From Acidobacteriota bacterium (GTDB lineage: Bacteria > Acidobacteriota > Holophagae > Holophagales > Holophagaceae): a stretch of 14,687 nt of DNA. The stretch covers positions 1-14,687 of the forward strand of contig JAJYBX010000012.1 of NCBI GenBank assembly GCA_021778785.1, read 5' to 3'. The translations under genes and the position numbers were made by a program. Positions 11,709-14,687 of the stretch are shown one piece after another (within the stretch, counting starts at the first letter, position 1; each line of letters starts with the position of its first letter). A model generated the notes under the pieces. That model saw only the letters and a program-made list of their open reading frames with translations, made no database searches and had not been told where the DNA came from.

Positions 11709-12845
11709 GTGGCCCAGCATCGCGCATTCCGTCCGTGGCTGCTCGCCGCAGGGGCCTGCCTGGCCCTGGCCTGCGGCGGCGGCTCCTCCAGCGCCTCCTC
11801 CGGCACGCCCCCGGCGGACCCCTGGGCCTCTGTCACCAGCGCCATCCAGGCCGCCCAGTCCCAGTTCCCCAACGGCCTCTGCGTGGAGGTGGCCACGCCG
11901 GCCGGCGTGGTGTACTCCCGGGGCTTCGGGGGCTTCACCAACCAGGATGCCGTGCTGGTCGCCTCCGCCTCGAAATGGGTGACGAGCAGCGTCCTCCTCC
12001 GCCTGGTGGACGCCGGGGCCTTCCCCCACGGCCTGGACACCCAGACGAAGGAGCTGCTGGTGGACGCCGGCGGGAACCCCTGGACAGGCCCCATGGGCGA
12101 CATCACCCTGCGCCAGCTCCTCACCTTCACCTCCGGCATCAGCGGGGACGACAGCGCCTCGGAGAACGTGCTCATCACCCTCAAAGCGGCCGTGGACCAG
12201 ATCTACGCCGACGACGCCGCCACGGCCTCGGCTCCGGGGAGCTACTTCTACTACGGCAGCACCCACATGCGGATCGCCGCCCGCATGGCCGAGGTGGCCA
12301 CGGGCAAGAAGTGGGCCCAGCTCTTCGCGGAGCAGCTGCACGATCCCATGGGCTGGTCCGCCACGAGCATCTACAGCGGCGGCGGTCCCAATCCCAATCC
12401 GGCCGGGGGCCTGAAGTGCACGGGGCTGGAATACATGCGGTTCCTGATGATGCAGCTCCGCGGCGGCCTGGACGGCACCCAGACCTACCTGCCCGCGGCG
12501 ATGATCACGGCCCAGCGTACGGACGGCTACGGGCCCGCCACGACGCTGGCCTACAGCCCCTACTTCGACCGCGTGGGGAAGACCTACCACTACGCCCTGG
12601 GCAACTGGCTGGAGACCGCCGGGGGCGGCGGGCCCACGGCCTCCGATCCCGTCATCCGCTACTCCAGCACCGGCACCTTCGGGTGGGCCCCCTGGATCAC
12701 GGCGGATGGCGTCTACGGCGGCTGCATCATGACCGTCCAGTCCCAGGGCAACACCATCCCCTCCGAGAACCTGAAGGCCGCCCTGGATCCCCTCATCCGC
12801 GCCGCCCTGGCCCAGCATCCCCCGGTGATCCGCGCCGTGCCCTGA
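11709..12845 (+). CDS. Serine beta-lactamase-fold hydrolase, predicted lipoprotein
   Basis: This is a 378-residue secreted serine hydrolase of the class C beta-lactamase/penicillin-binding-protein superfamily. The start is GTG at 11709, five bases after GGGAGG. A hydrophobic signal follows, with a candidate lipid-acceptor Cys22 (LALAC) and a Gly/Ser-rich tail, so an envelope lipoprotein is likely although the lipobox is not ideal. The catalytic S-x-x-K is Ser86-Ala-Ser-Lys89 in VASASKWVTS. The family's LLTFTSGI segment follows at 137-144. The second motif is Tyr182-Gly-Ser184 where YxN is usual. A STGTFG segment (320-325) takes the place of the K/H-T-G triad. The substrate could be an ester, a peptide or cell-wall material; a resistance role is not implied. 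The permease gene starts 39 nt downstream in the same direction. Confidence 0.82.
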   Translation: MAQHRAFRPWLLAAGACLALACGGGSSSASSGTPPADPWASVTSAIQAAQSQFPNGLCVEVATPAGVVYSRGFGGFTNQDAVLVASASKWVTSSVLLRLVDAGAFPHGLDTQTKELLVDAGGNPWTGPMGDITLRQLLTFTSGISGDDSASENVLITLKAAVDQIYADDAATASAPGSYFYYGSTHMRIAARMAEVATGKKWAQLFAEQLHDPMGWSATSIYSGGGPNPNPAGGLKCTGLEYMRFLMMQLRGGLDGTQTYLPAAMITAQRTDGYGPATTLAYSPYFDRVGKTYHYALGNWLETAGGGGPTASDPVIRYSSTGTFGWAPWITADGVYGGCIMTVQSQGNTIPSENLKAALDPLIRAALAQHPPVIRAVP

Positions 12846-12884
12846 GCATGGACGCCCCGGGCCTCCGGCCGGTACACTGAGATC

Positions 12885-13649
12885 ATGTCGCTGAGCCTCC
12901 TCCTGATCGGTCTGCTTGTCGGTTTCGCGGGAGGGCTCTTCGGCAAGGGGGGCAGCGCCGTGGCCACACCCCTGCTCCAGCTGGCGGGCGTGCCGGCCTT
13001 CTTCGCCGTGGCCTCGCCCCTCCCCGCGACCATCCCCGGCACCCTGGTCGCCAGCATCGCCTACCTCAAGGAGGGCCTGTACGACCGGCAGGTGGTGTTC
13101 TGGAGCGTGCTTCTGGGGTTCCCGGCCACCATCCTCGGCGCGTGGAGCAGCGAATTCGTGGGCGGGACCGGCCTGCTGCTCCTCAGCAACCTCGTCATCG
13201 CTGGCCTGGGCCTGTCCTTCCTTGTGCATCCCACCACATCCCATCCTGAGCTTCCATCCTTGGAGCCCGGGGCCAAGCGGTGGCTCAGCGGTGCCGTGGG
13301 CATCGTGGTGGGCTTCCTGGCTGGCCTCCTCGCCAACGCGGGGGGCTTCCTGCTCGCCCCGCTCTATGTGCGGGTCCTCCGCCTCCCCCTCAAGACCGCC
13401 TTCGCCTGCTCCCTGGTGGCCTCGGCCATCCTCGCGATCCCGGGAACCGTCGTCCATGTGGCCCTGGGCCACGTGTCCTGGCGGATCGTCTTCATCTTCG
13501 GCCTGGCATCGATCCCGTTCTCGTACCTGGGCGCCCGCACCGCCGTCCGCATGAACGTCAAGGTGCTGGAACCCATCTTCGGGGTCTTCCTGCTGGTCAT
13601 CGGCGCCCTGGGCGCGGCCGACAGCCTGGGCTGGCGGATCCACCTATAG
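12885..13649 (+). CDS. TauE/SafE-family membrane permease
   Basis: This is a 254-residue inner-membrane protein of the TauE/SafE (formerly DUF81) family. Members export or take up small organic anions such as sulfoacetate or sulfite, and no member-specific substrate can be read from sequence. It shows the family's internal duplication. The first half begins with GFAGGLFGKGGSAVATPLL (13-31) and the second repeats the pattern at GFLAGLLANAGGFLLAPLY (143-161). About seven to eight hydrophobic helices are visible, with a polar loop at 115-131. The ATG at 12885 lacks a clear Shine-Dalgarno. It follows the hydrolase gene by 39 nt and may share its transcript. Its TAG stop overlaps the stop of the convergent porin gene in a CTATAG palindrome. 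Confidence 0.9.
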   Translation: MSLSLLLIGLLVGFAGGLFGKGGSAVATPLLQLAGVPAFFAVASPLPATIPGTLVASIAYLKEGLYDRQVVFWSVLLGFPATILGAWSSEFVGGTGLLLLSNLVIAGLGLSFLVHPTTSHPELPSLEPGAKRWLSGAVGIVVGFLAGLLANAGGFLLAPLYVRVLRLPLKTAFACSLVASAILAIPGTVVHVALGHVSWRIVFIFGLASIPFSYLGARTAVRMNVKVLEPIFGVFLLVIGALGAADSLGWRIHL

Positions 13650-14687
13650 CCGCACCGCCGTCGCGTAGGTGATCTCGATGCGCAGGTACGATCCCGGCGC
13701 GCCGCCCGTGTAGGCATCGCCGGGGCTGAGGCGCTCGTACACCACGTGGCCCTTCCAGTGCTCATTCACGGTCAGGTCGCCGCGGAACTCCCACAGGTCG
13801 CCGCGGCGCGTGCCGGTCCCGAAGAGGGGGCCCGCCGCCACCGGCGCCTGGAAGGCCGCCAGGCGGTACCAGGTGGCGCGGAGATCCAGATGCTTCATGG
13901 GCGCCAGCCGGGCCTCCGCCTCCCACAGGCCCAGGTTCGTGGCGTAGGCCACGCCCCGCTCCGGCACCTGGGAGTAGATGTAGAGCTCGCTCCACTTCGG
14001 CCAGCGGGAGAAGAGGGGATCCCAGCCCTCGATGCGCCGCGTGCGGGGATCGTCGCCCGAGAGGCCGATGTAGCCCAGGGAGAGTGTGGGCTTCCCCGGC
14101 GTCTCGAAGGCCTTGCGGAACCGCGCGTAGCCGCCCCAGGCCGCAATGGGCCGGTCGCCGCCGGAGGTTCCCGGCAGGGGCTCCTGGGAACCCCACTGTC
14201 CGGCGGCTTCCGCCATGGCCGTCCAGCCGCGGCCCAGGTCCCGGACCCCGCGGCCGCCCAGGGTCCACACCCGGCGATCCGGCTGGAACTGCGGGTTCGA
14301 GACCGGCCGGCTGTCGTGGGTTTCCGTCTTGAGGAAGCCGTAGGCCTCCAGGGTGGCGCCCTCCCACTCGCGCATCGTTGCGTAGACCCCCAGGGCCCGC
14401 TCGTCCCATTCGTTCAGGCGCTGCACCTCCGCCGGGGCGTCCGCCTCGTTGAGCCGCGGCAGGTACCGGTCCTTGCCCGGATCGGAGATGGCCAGGAACT
14501 CCACGGTGGACTTCCCGGGGGACCAGGCCAGGTCCACGGCGTTGAAGTAGGCCGAGCGGGAGCCGTCCAGGGCGCTGCCATCGAAGAGGACGAAGCCCTC
14601 GCCCCGCATGAGGTTCTGGCGACCCACCTTCAGGGACCATCTGGGGGCCAGGCGCCAGTCGGCGTAGAGGGTCTCCACGAAGACCTC
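13644..14687 (-). CDS. Alginate-export-type outer-membrane beta-barrel protein (partial, N-terminus missing)
   Basis: The last 347 residues of a minus-strand gene that continues beyond the right edge; the frame is open to the final base. The sequence alternates polar and hydrophobic residues in many amphipathic strands with aromatic girdles, as in outer-membrane barrels. Near the start, LKVGRQNLMRGEGFVLFDGS (19-38) followed by YFNAVDLAW resembles the GRQ...G...F-D motif of the alginate-export (AlgE-like) porin family. Strands continue to the end (SYLRIEITYATAVRL). The last residue is Leu rather than the usual Phe. A signal peptide would lie outside the window. Substrate is unknown; such porins are often generic in acidobacteria. 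It is convergent with the permease gene, overlapping it by 6 bp. Confidence 0.75.
   Translation of the reverse strand, partial: EVFVETLYADWRLAPRWSLKVGRQNLMRGEGFVLFDGSALDGSRSAYFNAVDLAWSPGKSTVEFLAISDPGKDRYLPRLNEADAPAEVQRLNEWDERALGVYATMREWEGATLEAYGFLKTETHDSRPVSNPQFQPDRRVWTLGGRGVRDLGRGWTAMAEAAGQWGSQEPLPGTSGGDRPIAAWGGYARFRKAFETPGKPTLSLGYIGLSGDDPRTRRIEGWDPLFSRWPKWSELYIYSQVPERGVAYATNLGLWEAEARLAPMKHLDLRATWYRLAAFQAPVAAGPLFGTGTRRGDLWEFRGDLTVNEHWKGHVVYERLSPGDAYTGGAPGSYLRIEITYATAVRL

Noticed and set aside
8716..13643. Two long minus-strand open frames (8716-11196 and 10866-13643)
   Set aside because: Both lie antisense to clear fliA, fliM, fliN, hydrolase and permease genes and show no domain or start signal; they are products of high GC content.
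1..14687. tRNA, rRNA or known riboswitch
   Set aside because: Nothing with a cloverleaf, rRNA core or recognisable riboswitch core was seen; the GC-rich leader at 1858-1991 has small hairpins but no familiar aptamer.

Overview
The window is a very GC-rich (roughly 70% by eye), densely packed piece of a Gram-negative bacterial chromosome. An octaheme c-type cytochrome lipoprotein, a flagellar export/regulation/switch operon, a porin of the alginate-export type and the codon use all fit an Acidobacteriota relative of Geothrix/Holophaga, or a deltaproteobacterium-like metal reducer. This placement is inference; there is no rRNA or other phylogenetic marker except the tail of valS.

Layout. Positions 1-296 hold the 3' end of valS (valyl-tRNA synthetase, C-terminal coiled coil). 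A strong two-way hairpin separates it from a convergent eight-heme lipoprotein cytochrome (345-1730, minus). An AT-rich divergent intergenic region (about 1800-1870) with a CRP-like palindrome and a plausible sigma-70 promoter leads to a small plus-strand cluster: a zinc-ribbon/Tudor-like protein overlapping a DEDDh exonuclease by 4 nt, an unrecognised membrane protein, and a yraN-type nuclease-fold gene. From 4394 to 11616 runs a compact flagellar operon in the order flhA, flhF, flhG, fliA, fliM, fliN/fliY. It encodes the export gate, the SRP-type GTPase and MinD-type ATPase that set flagellar position and number, sigma-28, and two C-ring switch proteins. A candidate sigma-54 promoter lies just upstream of flhA. 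The remainder is a serine beta-lactamase-fold lipoprotein, a TauE/SafE permease, and, convergent with it, the 3' part of an outer-membrane barrel gene that runs off the right edge.

No gene set here looks like a new defence or mobile system. The least ordinary signal is in the gaps. Four intergenic spaces carry degenerate short-period repeats: heptamers at 3058-3098 and 6502-6536, a three-plus-three CGCCAAG inverted element at 3702-3782, and a three-plus-three CACGAAGG multi-stem element at 4219-4326. A (CCTGA)4 tract overlaps the fliN stop. The two inverted elements share one architecture with different unit sequences and bracket yraN. They look like dispersed non-coding repeats, and some may supply a ribosome-binding site, shape mRNA ends, or sit next to the flagellar promoter.
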